Shown: positions 33,570 through 46,089 of the stretch, piece by piece
How positions within the stretch are numbered: the stretch's first letter is position 1
How the letters are laid out: each line of letters opens with the position of its first letter
Notes under the pieces: generated by a model
Seen by the model: only the letters and a program-made list of their open reading frames with translations
What the model was told of the DNA's origin: nothing
The model's database searches: none
Assembly (NCBI GenBank): GCA_009760855.2
Contig: WPIO01000108.1
Span: forward strand, 1,336,501 to 1,400,500
Length of the DNA: 64,000 nt
From: Cristatella mucedo
Taxonomy: Eukaryota > Bryozoa > Phylactolaemata > Cristatellidae
Reading direction: 5' to 3'
Position numbers and translations under genes: made by a program

Positions 33570-33960
33570 ATAGCGCCATCAGAGAAGTTCATCTCATTCT
33601 AAACACTTTACATATGCTTGACAGAAAGCCCGATCGAATAGTTGATGGTGGAGTAATTAATGTCAAATATCGTAACATGGTTAGAGGTGCTATGCATGTG
33701 GTCAGGAAATTAATAGGCTGCTAGCAGCCCGGATAGTGTCAGCCCAATTCATGAGCAAATATTGGTCGTCTCAAAACAAAGTAATTCGCTTTACTATCCA
33801 TTTTTTATTCCGGAAAGTATGCTGCTATCCGTGTCTGGGTGTAAAAAATGCTTGCACGAAAAAAGTTGAGAGGGTGTGACTCGTTCACAAGCAGCCAAGT
33901 ATCATTTTTATGCAACTGCAACACTAGATTGAGCTCTTGGCGACGACATCAACAAGAGAA
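33570..33960 (-). mobile_element. Old L2 remnant, second copy
   Basis: Begins at a TA-repeat tail followed by GCGCCATCAGAGAAG, the reverse of the L2 terminal stem-loop, then decayed 3' untranslated sequence. Inserted next to, or tandem with, the remnant at 32.4 kb. Another short piece of the same end (GCACTCAGAGAACTCAACCT) is at 34,088. Confidence 0.5.
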
Positions 33961-34149
33961 TGATTTCAAACCTCAAAGAAGTGAAATAAGCACAGATTAA
34001 CTTATTCAACCAAAACTTTTAAAGCCCGCCCGATTACCGTTACATTTTGACCTTATAATACTAAAATTGGAATACATTTGGTATAGTGCACTCAGAGAAC
34101 TCAACCTCTTTCCCGGCACTTTACCTTTGCAGGTCTGCTTGAGAGTAAC

Positions 34150-35825
34150 TTTCAGAGATAACATAGTTACAAGATTACCGTCTCTTCGCAGCCGGAGAAA
34201 TAAACATGACGAGAACGTTCTAATAGAGCGATGGCTTGTGTGGCTAGCGTAGGCTACAGCGAACGCCTCCTCGAGATTCTCACGCACAAAAGAATCGGCC
34301 AAGCCAATATTATGCGTGGGAAACTGAATTTTGAATGGCCCCCAAATACAAATAACTAATGCTATCACGAAATTCAATGAATCAGTTTCATTCTTGAAAA
34401 ACACACGCTACTGGAATTGACCACAGGTCATTATGATCCTTTGATAATGACTGCATGCCCTCACAATTTGTGAGGGCGAAACTCGATGCATTAAGTGCTT
34501 CTCTGATATCATGAGTGCAGCCAATTCTCACGGCGCTTTCCGACAAGTTTGGATTTGTTTGTCGAAGATAGGCTTAAGGAAAAGGTATAGTTTTTCGCAT
34601 TTATAAATATTCTTGTATAAAATTAGAATAAATATAGTCATTATAATCATAGATTCAATTATTTGTAGTTATTTAAAATTTAGTATAGCTAGGCGAAGTC
34701 GTCACAGCTGAAACCAGAGTCGCAGGAGAGCTATTTAGCAGATCATCGCTTTGGTATAATAATAAGCTTGGTGCCATGGATGATATACTACTTGCTCCGG
34801 GTATTTTAATTTTATGTTTAGTTGCACACATTATTGAGGAAATGCAGACTAGTTTTAATCTAATTGCTACCTAAATGGTCACGGTATTTGTTACTCTCTA
34901 GCAGCGATACGTGAGCTCATAGCAAGCACCTGCCACTGGGCACCGAGTGTCTAAAGCGTCCCCGTCCCTGGGATAACTAAGCTGGGATAACCTGCTATAG
35001 CATAGCAGCATTCTTCACCGTATTTCAGGTACAGACATTTGTCACTTAGGACGCTAACACGGGACCAACACGTGGTGAACACTGCCTACTGGGTAGCACA
35101 GTCACCATTTTCAAACGCGGGGGCATTTCTTGAAATAGCACAATACTTTTTAGTAACCGTGTGCTGTTTTATCTCGCAATAATTGATTCTCAATAGCTAC
35201 GACAGTATGAATTTCCTTGCAGGCACCGTTCACCGTTTATCTCCTTGCGCGAGCTGCATCTGAATTCCCAGAGTTTCGCTGCCTTCCCAGCAGTCTTTAA
35301 CCCTGAAGAAGTTAGCTGAGTCATCGAGCCGTCGATGTTTGCCGAAAAGTAAGACCTATTGTTCATAACTTTAGGCCTGCTTGCACTGGCAGCAAAGGCT
35401 CGTTGAATAAATCAATATGAAAAAGACGTCGGGGATAAAACAGTGCCAATCTTTTCAGTGATTTATTTAAAAAAATTGGGTCACCAGCAACCTTATTACC
35501 CCAATTTGTGTCGCATAATATCGAAAGACCAGATTGGTGAAAGCCGTTCAGCTTTGACATTTAGTGTGGCAATTTGAAATGCAGCTTCTAAACATTTACT
35601 TAAATAACTAGAGTTGCATAGGAGCAGGCAGATTATGAGCCAGTATTAAGTGCTGGAGGGCAAGTTCTACTCGCGATATTTTATCTACGATCCAGGAAGC
35701 CGCAGGCAAATTTTCCGTAATATTTAAGGAGAAACCTGCAGAAATGTGAATGAAACCTACTGGCTTTTGTAAAATTGCTTCTAAAGGGGGATACAGTATT
35801 TGGTCATTTGACTGGCAAGGCACAT
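34150..35825. other. No gene seen
   Basis: Unique-looking AT-rich DNA. Minus-strand frames at 34,006-34,404 and 35,608-35,823 are open but show no motif, signal peptide or paired splice sites. Confidence 0.5.
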
Positions 35826-35831
35826 GTCACC

Positions 35832-35883
35832 ATGCTCCAACTAGTCCAAGTTCTCGCCAGCACAATCGCTGTAGCTAGCATTA
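35832..35883 (+). pseudogene. Signal-peptide exon, first tandem copy, interrupted
   Basis: ATG followed by a frame almost identical to the exon at 36,144 (MLQLVQVLASTIAVASI). It breaks off at GCATTA where 245 bases of AT-rich DNA are inserted; the remaining CCTCTGCAGG of the exon resumes at 36,129. A stop (TAG) appears at the junction. Confidence 0.5.
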
Positions 35884-36128
35884 GTAGAATTATAGAATTA
35901 TAATAGAATATTCTATTATATAACTCTATCATTATATAATAATTATATTAGAATTAAATTAATTTATTTGATTAATATTAATTTAATAATTAATTAAATA
36001 TTATATTACATTATTGTATAATTATATTATCATATTATATTATATTATTATATATATATATATATATATATATAAATTATATATATATATCTAATAGAAT
36101 TAGTAGAAAAAAATTAGTAGAGGCATTA
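35884..36128 (+). repeat. AT-rich insertion with GCATTA duplication
   Basis: About 245 bases of AATTATATTA-like sequence inserted in the first signal exon, with GCATTA present on both sides (35,878-35,883 and 36,123-36,128). The six-base duplication is consistent with a transposition-type event; no terminal inverted repeat is visible. Confidence 0.6.
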
Positions 36129-36143
36129 CCTCTGCAGGGCACC

Positions 36144-36204
36144 ATGCTAAAACTAGTCCGAGTTCTCGCCAGCACAATCGCTGTAGCTAGCATTACCTCT
36201 GCAG
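36144..36204 (+). CDS. Signal-peptide exon, second tandem copy
   Basis: ATG then MLKLVRVLASTIAVASITSA, a textbook signal peptide: Lys/Arg in the first six residues, a hydrophobic core and a small-residue cleavage site. It may end at 36,204 in phase 1 with a weak donor GTGCTC; this phase is exactly what the lectin linker exon type requires. Without splicing the frame runs on (GAPSAQFYNSLFYYY...) into the L2 element that begins at 36,248. It is most simply the 5' exon of another secreted protein of the lectin type, cut off by the L2. Conservation against the copy at 35,832 (three or so changes in 50 bases) shows a recent tandem duplication. Confidence 0.5.
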
Positions 36205-36664
36205 GTGCTCCCTCTGCACAATTCTACAATTCTCTATTTTATTACTACTCGCCGCCTGACATAGAGCGCTCTAACGTGCGTTCGTGTTCGTTGCAGAACT
36301 CTTCCAAAAACCGTAGTTCTTGCGAACATCTTATACGGAAACGATACAGCTAAGACCTGTTTAAAGTTATTCTGATTGTTATTTAACCGTAGTGCGTAAG
36401 AAATTACGTACCTATGGACAAAAATAACGCTTATCGCTTCGGGCTGCTGGGTCTCCCACGCCGGCGGCTGCCTTAGCTACGCCGGCGGCTAGTAACCTGC
36501 TTGTTAGTTATGATCGTCAGCAGCTGCTATCGCTTCGTCAGCGTAGATCAAATGCATTTCTAGATATTAATGTTATTGCTAAGATTCATGAACTATGCAT
36601 TAACAAAAGAAAAGCACTCAGTAGCCGCCGCGGTGGCCGGAACCGCCAGCTCAGACTACGCTCG

Positions 36665-37771
36665 TTGGGCGGTAACTGTGAGCTGAGTACCCGCTCGTTT
36701 GGTATTTCTAGCATTGTCTCGAACCACTCAGCACGCTCCCCAGCATGCGTCACTTTAAATCTCTCTAACTTATTTGTCATCAGGCCTGTTGTAACTCCAT
36801 CGGCTAGACTTAACGCTTGCCTTTCGAATCCTCGCTCAATGTGCAATAAACCTCTGGTAATAAGCGACCTTATTTCTGAAAATGGTATCGACTTGCTCGC
36901 CCTAACTGAAACTTGGCTGAAATCGATAAACTGTCTGACAATTAAAGACGCAACTCCATCTGGTTTCTCGTTCTTTTACACCCCTATATCAATCAAAACT
37001 GGAGGCAGAGTTGCTATTATCGTGCACTCTAAATTCAACTTTAAGCCATTTGCGGTACCCTCGAAGCAGTCTTTTGAATCAATTGTCTTGGTCTCACCCG
37101 AAAACAAGCTACCGATAGTGGCAGTAGTCTATCGCCCACCTGGTACCGAATCTCCCTTTATCACAGATTTCTCCGATCTCATTTTGATTATGTGTGCAAG
37201 AAATCGATCCTTCCTCATTGTGGGTGATTTCAACGTTCACTTTGATAACTTATCTGACCCTTTCAGCACCAAATTTCGTGCATTGACTGACTCATTGTCT
37301 CTTGTGGCTCTTGTGCATGTCCCTACCCACATCAAGGGTTACACACTCGACCAGATTTTCTCATACAAGTGCACTTTATCATCACCAATTATTACCAAAT
37401 CCTGCTTATCTGACCACATGCAGATCTCATTCAATCTACAGTGTATGCCCACATCCTCCTCTAAACTAACCTGTGAATCGCGAAACCTCAAGACCCTTGA
37501 CATCGATGCTGTCCGTGCGAGAATATCTGCTTCGACTCTGCTGCTCAGTCCTCCCTCCGATCTGTCATCATTGGTAGATAGCTACAACATGACACTAGAT
37601 GACACGCTCGACGAGTTTGCACCTCTGACAAAGCGTACTGTGCGCCCCCGCCCAGACGGCCTATGGTTGACCACAGACATTAAACTAGACTGGTCGACTA
37701 AACTAAAGCTTGAAAAAATACAAAAGATCCGGACTGACTGTCCATCGACAGGCATATCAAGACTACTGTAG
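36665..37771 (+). pseudogene. L2 AP endonuclease region (copy 2)
   Basis: A 368-codon frame holds the whole endonuclease: LLALTETWL, VAVVYRPPG, LIVGDFNVHFDN, TLDQIFS, SCLSDHMQI, then the linker that leads to the RT. All expected catalytic-type residues (Glu in TETW, Asp/Asn in GDFN, Asp-His in SDH) are present. A one-base change near 37,710 shifts the frame before the RT. This is the longest uninterrupted transposon frame in the window. Confidence 0.9.
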
Positions 37772-37821
37772 GTCGTACCAATCGATCCTAGCAAAGGCTA
37801 AGTCTAGCTTCTATAGAAACA

Positions 37822-39007
37822 TTGTTGAATCACAGATGCACAATCCAAAAATGGTTACGTCCAATAAACCATCTCTTAAACCGTTCTCAGATTAGCTCCT
37901 TACCTGATGATCCTTGTGATGATTTAGCCGATCGCTTCTCTCGATTCTTTGTGCAGAAGATAGACAAGATCAGGGAATCCATCCCTTCGATGACAACCTC
38001 CCTACTAGAATGCTGTTCCTCGGTTCCTAGATGCACCTCAATGTCCGCATTTAAGCAGGTCACTAGTGATCTAGTCCTAAAGTTCGTGTCTCAATCAAAG
38101 AAGACAACAAGTCCTCTGGACCCTATTCTTACTGTCCTGCTCCTACGTTGCATTGATCTGCTGCTGCCATGCATAACTAACATCATTAATATGTCACTAG
38201 TCTCTGGTCATGTCCAAGCACCTTTCAAAAAATCTGTAGTCAGGCCACTTCTCAAGAAAGCGACACTAGACCAAGAGAACTTAAGCAACTACCGCACAGT
38301 CTCTCTTCTAGAATTCTTATCAAAGACACTGGAACGGATCGTGGCAGACCAGCTGGACTCATATATCGAAACCTCACACCTTGCTAGTAAGTTACAGTCT
38401 GTTTTTAGAGCTAATCACTCCACAGAGTCAGCATTGCTTAGGGTATACAATGACCTACGTAGGAATGCAGACATGGGTAAAGTGTCTCTGCTTGTTTTGC
38501 TCGATCTTTCGGCAACTTTTGATGCCATTGATCACAAAGTTTTTCTAGAGCGCCTCTCATCTCGCCTGGGCATCACTGGCACTGCTCTGCAGTGGTTCAG
38601 GTCCTATATCAGTGGGAGACTCCAGAGTATTGACGTGAATGGACGAAGATCATCTGAAATATGGAGTACCTCAGGGCTCCGTGCTAGGTCGGGTTCTTTT
38701 TACGGTTTATACTCTCCCTCAAGCTGATGTGATTGCCAAGCACAATCTAGGCTTTCACTTCTATGCAGATGACACTCATTTGTACCTTTGCATTGATCCC
38801 TCCCAGCCTTCGAGCACCTCAAATTCTCTAAACTCACTTTCTGCATGCATTGATGACATCCGCACATGGATGGCAGCAAATTTTCTAAAAATAAACGATG
38901 ATAAAACTAACTTACTAGCTATGGGCAAACCCAGTGTGATTAAGAGATTAGAAAGGCTGTCCCTCAAAATTGTCTCTGCCAGCATATCTCCTGTCGAATC
39001 AGCTTGA
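37822..39007 (+). pseudogene. L2 reverse transcriptase region (copy 2)
   Basis: Two frames (37,822-38,727 and 38,639-39,007) form the RT up to motif C and beyond. Motif A reads LLDLSATFDAIDH, motif B PQGSVLGRVLFT, motif C FYADDTHLY. A frameshift near 38,660 separates motifs A and B. After 39,007 (TGA) the C-terminal third is present but carries several stops and a small deletion. Confidence 0.9.
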
Positions 39008-39999
39008 AATCTAAGGGTCATATTCCAAAGCGACCTCTCGTTAGACGACCATATCAGCTCCACAGTCAAATTTGCCTATTTTTAGCTTCATAACATTGCT
39101 AGAACTCGGGCTTGCTTAGATAAGGATATTACGTCCAAGTTGGTCCACCATTCGTGACATCCCGTCTCGACTTCTGCAACTCACTGCTTACTGGCCTACC
39201 AGCATGTACGATCAGGCGATTGCAGCTGTTGCAAAACTCTGCAGCTAGGCTTGTCAGTCGTGAGCGTTGCAGTTGCTAGATTACTCCACTTCTCGCCGAC
39301 CTGCACTGGCTACCAGTCAAGCAGGGGATTGACTTCAAGGTTTTGTCGCTCGCTTTTGGGTCCCTTTATTCTATGGCTCCAGCTTATCTCTCAGATATAC
39401 TCCCCCATCAGGCCAAGCATCGTACCACCCACTTTTCGGAATCCAGCAATTTAAAAATACCTCGTACAAAACGTAAATCCTTTGGAGACCGTGCATGTAG
39501 TTCATTTGCTCCCAAAGCCTAGAACTCCCTCCGACCGGCGTCAGAACATCCCCTGACCTGACCACATTTAAAAGAAACTTAAAAACACACCTATCATTTA
39601 GTGGGTCCCTGTGATTCGTCCTTGATGTGCTTATGCGTGCTGACACTGTGCATGCTGCCACTAACCACATTTGCATGCTGACCCTGTGCATGTCACACCT
39701 AACTATATTATTCTTTTTGTCTGTTATTCAAGCATGAATTTACTTAACATCCAATTGCATTTCCCTTTGCAGCAAATGTAAAGCGCCTAGAAAGAGATTG
39801 AGTTCTCTGTGGGCGCTTTATCAAGTGCAGTATTATTATCATTATTGTTATTATTTGTAAGCTGACTACGGCCTTGACGGATAGTGGAAATCAAAATGCG
39901 CATTCTCTTTCACGGCTACTTTTACTAAGGAATCTAAGCAATCTCACTGCCAATCTGCTTGGGTCAATGTCACGATTGTCAACTTCCAGGTTGTTGTTT

Positions 40000-41140
40000 T
40001 TGTTGTATCTCCGTCTGTAACTCCACGAAGTCATAAAGACCATGTGGGTGTTATGCAGGAGAGTTTTTGTGTGGAGCACTCACAGCCTAAGCTGCTTTTG
40101 CTATGCGTTCTGTAGTCAACAGACTTTGTCTCACGCGACAAAGAGAAAGTGGGAAGCATAGCAGAGTCAGGAGAGCAGTTGAAGTAGTGAGTAGCATAGA
40201 AGTAGCAGCTCAGGACCGCTGAAAAGAATGAGCCATAGTAGGCAGCAGTGGAGTAGTTGTCGCTGCTTAAGAATTGTGGAAGCGAGTTCCACAGTCTCCA
40301 GCCTGCAGAGCTATGTCTTCCGTCGCTCACGGTCTTAAAGTGGAGGAATGGAACAGCTAATTTATTGTCCACAACAGGACCTGGGGGCGCAAAGAGGCTG
40401 AAACTGGTGCAGCTGTTGAGTTAGGTACGAAAGAGCCGAGCCGTCGCGGCCTTGTGAGACAGCAAAAGAACTTTGCTCTATATCCGTTGCTCAACCTGCA
40501 TTCATCCTGCACTTTTAGCAAAGGAGACACTTCAACAAATCTCTGTGACTTGAAGACAGCCTTGAAGCCGTATTCATAGTCAGCTGCAGTGGCCTAGTTG
40601 CTTTCTTTGGTAGCCCAGCCAAATAGGAATTGCAATAATCTATCCGAGACAGAAGTAAGGAGCTAGTTACATTTTTTGCAAGACACCGTGGAATACAGCT
40701 CTTAGTCTTGGATAGGGATTGGAAGTGATGGCCAGCGGTAGACGCAGTCTTCAGAATCAGACTTTTAAAATTGAGGCAGCTGTAAAAACGACTCCTATAT
40801 GTCAAGTATGTGGTGATGGTCGCCAAACAGCATCACCAATTATAAGAGCAAAGCCTTTTAATCCGGTCACACGCTTAGGGTGTCTTATAAGCAGCAGTTT
40901 GGTTTTTCAGTCATTTAGTTTCAAGAAGTTTTCCGACATCCAGGATCGGATGTCGGCAAGGCAAGCACTCAGTTTATCAGTTGCCGCTGCAGATTCCGAC
41001 GGTTGGAATGACGAATACAGCTGAGTATTGTCAGAATAAAAGTGATATCCTATTCCACGGGCCTTAATCACTTTTCCAAGAGGTTGTCTATAAATGGAGA
41101 ACAGCAAGGAACCGAGGACAGACACTCGAGGAACTCTACA
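40000..41140 (-). mobile_element. Family B non-LTR retrotransposon, 3' third
   Basis: Minus-oriented. The frame 41,125-40,907 has SVLGSLLFSIYRQPLG and YHFYSDNTQLY, the motif C box with YSDN in place of YADD, so the second catalytic Asp is lost. Further on are LLLSRIDYCNSYLAGLPKK and RLWNSLPQFL, differing from the L2 versions, hence a separate family. The 3' end (GGAGTTACAGACGGAGATAC on the minus strand) lies near 40,000. It is 5' truncated at ~41,140. Confidence 0.75.
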
Positions 41141-41574
41141 GGTGACCCGTCCCGTGTGTTAGACCTGACCCGACACGACACGGATTGAACACGATCAGAC
41201 AACTACGATTTAAACTACGCAAGTGAGGGTAATCGTCATCAGATAGGGTGGATGAGAGTGCAAGAAGATGCTTCAAAATCGTTGAAAAAATATGAAGCTG
41301 AACAGGCACAGGGCCCCTATAAGCTTTACAGGCAATGTCAAGGTAAGTGTTATTTGAGGCGTCGAAGGGCAGTATCAACGAGTACAATTAGCAGCTAACG
41401 TCATCGAATTGTGCTATATTGAGATACAGTTATTTTGCAATGACGTGATGTTGCAAACGTCAAATTGTTTTCCTCAATTTATTGGGGCCTTCTAAACTCC
41501 TTCTACTGTAAATATATTTAAAACCCATGCATATCCTTTAATATGCTTACCCTCTCTATGCACTAATGTAATGT

Positions 41575-42020
41575 AACGTATTTCCGTCTGTAACTCCACA
41601 AAGTCATAAAGACCGAGTGGGTATTACTCAGGAGAGATTTGTATAGCCCACTCACAGCAGCCTAAGCGGCTTTCGATACGCATTCGGTAGCCAACAGACT
41701 TCATCTCACGCAACAAAGAGAAAGTGGGAAGCATAGCAGAGTTAGGAGAGCAGTTAAGGTAGTGAGTAGCATAGAAGTAGCAGTTCAGGACCGCTGAAAA
41801 AGATGTGCCATAGTCGGCAGCAGGAGAGTAGTTTTTGTTGCGTAGAGAGTAGTTTGCGTACTTTGTAGCAGACTATTTTAAAATTCCATTCGACTAATGC
41901 CAGCTTAGCATGTGACCTATGCTTCCATGAGCAGAGCTGTTTGGAGTCACATAATTGGAAATACATTGTGTTTTTTAGTAGTCGGCAGCAGGAGAGTAGT
42001 TATCGTTGTGTAAGAACCGT
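41575..42020 (-). mobile_element. Family B 3' fragment with internal direct repeat
   Basis: Starts with a TAATGTAATG tail and GTATTTCCGTCTGTAACTCC, and ends at about AAGAACC (42,017) where copy A-type sequence (GTGCATCC...) resumes. The matching empty site in copy A is near 3,043, so this insertion followed the duplication. A perfect 23-base direct repeat (41,811-41,833 and 41,979-42,001) encloses ~145 unrelated bases, indicating a second event inside it. Confidence 0.75.
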
Positions 42021-42317
42021 GCATCCCCTTGTAGTCCTAATTGTTTAGTGTTAAATGAAGTCCCATAAGAAATTATTCCAGCCTCAAGTATTCCGGTGCA
42101 AAAGGTGATGCACCCTGAGCGACCACGCCCAGTTCGGTCAGGGCCAGGCCGACCAGTGTAAGCAGATGAACGACCTTGGCTGGCGGACTGAGGCCTTTGT
42201 GGCATACTTTGATTATCGTCATATTTTGAGACATTGCGATCTCAGAAATGCGGCTTCTCTAACTATCTATTGTTTAGACTTTCCCACCCCCCCCCGCTTG
42301 AGTGGGGTTCTGGCCCA

Positions 42318-42480
42318 CGATGAGCCGTGGTGGCTCACTAAGTAAGGTGGTTGCTTTTCACGACCTCGGCCCCGAGGTTTTGGGTTCGAATCCTGCCGTG
42401 GGCGATCCTTTATCACTGCTGCAATCGGTGGTGATGCCAGTAAAGGCTCTTCTGTCGCTATACAAACGAGGCTGTTAAAT
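42318..42480 (+). mobile_element. tRNA-derived SINE, copy 2
   Basis: A box TGGCTCACTAAGTAAGG (42,331-42,347), perfect B box GGTTCGAATCC (42,383-42,393), and the same body as the copy at 3.33 kb, of which it is the duplication partner. Confidence 0.75.
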
Positions 42481-43572
42481 CAGGAAAATAAAAGAAAGGA
42501 AATATTTGCGAATTTAACAGGATCTTATCTGTAGCCTCACAAGAGCCTTAGTGCCTAACAGAAATTGACAGTGCACGTGCGAATGTATCGTACAGTTCTT
42601 AAATGATGCACATTTTAAACTGGATTATTCTTTAGCTGACTGTCGCACGGTTAATAGTTCTATCTGAATTTACGACAAGTATGCTGTCCAAAATAGCCTC
42701 CGTAGGCAGTCGAGCGAGAGGTAAAGGAATTTCTCTGTAAGTGAGCCTCGTCCATAGGAGTCGATGGTCGATTTCTTTTTTTGAAGCACGGCCATTCTGC
42801 CATTCTGTTACTTTATATTAAAGAAATTAGACAGTAAAGAAATTTATGTTAAATAGAGAGTAAACTAGGGAACAAAAATGGGAGCAAAGAAGAGTCAGAA
42901 TAGAGACCCGCTTGCCGCCACGACGACGATTGCCGCCACAACGAAGCGGTTTTCTCGTCTACTGTCAATCGAAACGAACTCAAGCAAATTTACAGTCCAA
43001 AATTGCATGGTCGGTAGCTACATATCGGAAGTTAGAAATAGGCTGCAATTAGAGACTAAAGAGTGAGAATACACTGAAGATCAGTGTGGCGACGCGATCA
43101 GTGTGGAGGTGGGGACTGCCTCTGGCTGCAATCGCACGAGCACTTTATTTATGAAAGGTTCACTTAGCCAAATTGACTTTACATTAGCTGATGTTCTCAT
43201 ATTTGTCCAAGGTGTCAAGGAATATCGGATTCTCGAAGAAAACTTAATTGTAGCTTGCCTAAGCTCCAGGAGGTTATCCCGAATGCTCGCGACTCTTGGA
43301 ATAGACTTGTTGCTCTACACTTTGAGCTTTGAATAAGCATATCGACGCCTCATTCTTAGACATTGCCAGCGCATTTTACAAATGCTCTCAGGACACGAGA
43401 TGGAGAAACGCAGGGAGACGTAAAGAAGATTCATTTCTCACCATGTCATATCCACTCAGCCTATGCAGCATTGTGCCTTTCGATTTCATTCGCATCGCCA
43501 CAGCTCTAATCGGGAGCCTCGGAGGTTCTGACGCAGATCTGCTGCAGTGAGTGGCCGAAACGTGCTCGCCGA

Positions 43573-43575
<3 letters not shown>

Positions 43576-43636
<61 letters not shown>

Positions 43637-43846
43637 GCCTCTGCCTCTGCCTCTGCCTCTGTCTCTGTCTCTGTCTCTGTCTCTGTCACTGTCACTGTCT
43701 CTGTCTCTGTCTCTGTCTCTGTCTCTGTCTCTGTCTCTGTCTCTGTCTCTGTCTCTGTCTCTGTCTCTGTCTCTGTCTCTGTATCTGTCACTGTCACTGT
43801 CTCTGTCTCTGTCTCTGTCTCTGCCTCTGTCTCTGTCTCTCTCTCT

Positions 43847-43912
<66 letters not shown>
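43576..43912 (+). repeat. (CT)n tract with expanded (CTCTGT)n block
   Basis: Two (CT)n runs flank about 210 bases (43,632-43,842) of a six-base CTCTGT/CTCTGC unit. The partner tract at 4.6 kb has only scattered TGTC/TGCC interruptions, so the hexamer block expanded in copy B. Confidence 0.95.
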
Positions 43913-45194
43913 GCAGCTCCGTTCGCTGCTTCTGCTGCGAGCGTCCGTTCGCTGTGCCGCTACTACCTTCAGGCGGGCTGAACATACTTGACCTGTTGAC
44001 AAGACTCAGTGAAGCAGGAAAGTGGCTCATTTGGTCACTGGATAGTTGTTTTTCACGGCTAAATATCTAGAAACGTAACAAAATAACGATACATACTTTC
44101 GTACTGAAACAATAACCAGGCTCGGTTTCATTCATAGACTTCTCTGAGCTACAGCATCGGCGCAGTGCATCGACAGTTTGGGCAGTCTTTTCCGATGAAG
44201 CGCAACATAGTGTAAGTAATGTTTATTAATATCTAGTAGTACTATCCATACCCTCCGTGGTTTCTGTCTCATGCACAGTGCATAAGACTGACCAACCGTG
44301 AGCTTAAGAGGTACTAATGCTCAAGTAACTTGGACAGTCGGTCGGCTAAAGCTCGGTGGCACAATTATTGGCAGTTTTAACTGTTATATCAGGGCTAGTG
44401 GTGGAGCACTTATATCACAATTTTTAATGAACTTTAGAAATTATTATTTTCTGACTTTCACTCTTGCAGCTGTTTTTTGCTATCTCGAGTAAAGCTCAAC
44501 TCAACCGAAGCGGCAGTAATGGCCGGCCAAATTTGGTGCAATATTTAAGAGGTCAAATTTAAGGTTGAATGTACTGAGTCAGCGACGATTTGAGGATACA
44601 GTGAATATTGTAAGTAAATCATACTGAGCAGAAAATTCACCTATTTTAGACTAATGTGATGGGTAAGTAAACTGTGTTACCGTAGCAACTAACGCTTCTC
44701 AATAATAACGCATTTAAATTACTCATAATCTAATTGCTTTAATAGAAGCTATTTTTGTTTCATTTTCTCAGCAGGACAAAAAATTAGGAAATAATAATTA
44801 TCTTTGACGCGTCAGCAGCAGAATGTTAATAGTATTCTTAACTGTAATATGCTTGTAAAGTGCCCTCGGACAACCTAATTTACAGATTCTCTTAAAATTT
44901 CCTGAAAAGGAGGTGAGACAAAGTTATATTCGGGAAAAAGCACAAATTCAACAAGCATAATAATGTTGAACGTTACAGTTCACAGTGTCAATGCGTAAAA
45001 GACGCTTAGTGGTAGTGTAGCAACCGCTGAGTAGCCACTCACTTGCTTGCCAGCTGTGAGGCTAATCCCTCTCGAGGTCAGTCATACCGAACCCACGTGT
45101 GTCTCGTGGTGGCAGATAAAGGACACTTTCGTCTGCTGTTTGGGCTAAATGAACGCATACTTCTCTGCCTGCCTTTCAGCCTGATCTCCGACCT

Positions 45195-45197
<3 letters not shown>

Positions 45198-45289
<92 letters not shown>
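45198..45289 (+). repeat. (CT)n microsatellite
   Basis: Pure dinucleotide tract of ~90 bases, partner of 6,962-7,090. Confidence 0.95.
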
Positions 45290-46089
45290 TACACACTCAC
45301 TCACACTCTCGCTCTCGTAATATGACGGAATAAAGTTATAACCTAACCCTGTAATAACTACTACGAATACTCAACGCCAAGACGGGTGAATTATGAACAA
45401 TAATATGAATGACCAAATGCAACCGATATCTATTATCTATATTACAACCTATTGTTAAGCCTATCTCTTAAACCTAACGTCACCTACCCATTTCGAAGCT
45501 TGTACCGTAAGGCGCTGCCAGCCTTATTTAGTCAACCCTGTGGCCATCAAATTTCCTGCTGATGGCGACTTACACTCCCGCTGGTTTCCTTGCAGAATCA
45601 TTTGTCTTTGTTTGTCGAGACACTCCGCTTCGCATAAGCATAAATGCATCCACGACTCACTGTGGCCCATTTGCTTAACATTGCTTTTTGGCCGGCGAAA
45701 TTTCGCATGAGGCATAGCAAGCAAAAACACAGAAACGATGAATATAAGTAAATCCCAATAAATGCAACCATATATTGGTACATTTTAAGCTTCAATTAAA
45801 CGTCGTCAAGTCATGGAATCTTGTGACATCAGTGGAAGTGAGATCATCTCCTTAGGAGCGCACGAATTCAAGGCAAGTATCGAAAGTTATCGAAAGGATT
45901 TGGGGTTCCTATAAACTATATCTAAGGGACTTAAATAAGAGCACTGATTGGTACGCTGCGTTTCTTTGAGTGCAAGTAGTTCTGATAGGTAGGCCTGAGC
46001 CGGAGGATCAATGGACCAATCAAAGTGAATGACAGAACCTTAATGTCGATGGGCTGCCGGCTTGGGAGTCAGTTCCGGTCGGCTAGAAG

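Larger units (their letters stand above)
36248..39856 (+). mobile_element. L2-type non-LTR retrotransposon, nearly full length, inactive (copy 2)
   Basis: Plus-oriented partner of the 17.2-kb element, beginning at CTCGCCGCCTGACATAG and ending with the GCGCCTAGAAAGAGATTG stem-loop and an (ATT)n tail. Order: 5' region with a CGCCGGCGGCT repeat near 36,460, endonuclease, RT, 3' untranslated region. The coding region is split by frameshifts near 37,740, 38,660 and 39,005 and by decay after 39,050. Insertion lies 43 bases downstream of the signal-peptide exon. Confidence 0.9.

Noticed and set aside
43388-44030. Long Arg-Asp/Arg-Glu and Ser-Leu/Ser-Val open frames over CT tracts (also at 4.6, 7.0, 31.3, 45.2, 60.6, 61.9, 62.2 and 62.7 kb)
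   Set aside because: They are translations of dinucleotide or hexamer microsatellites and are open on several frames at once.
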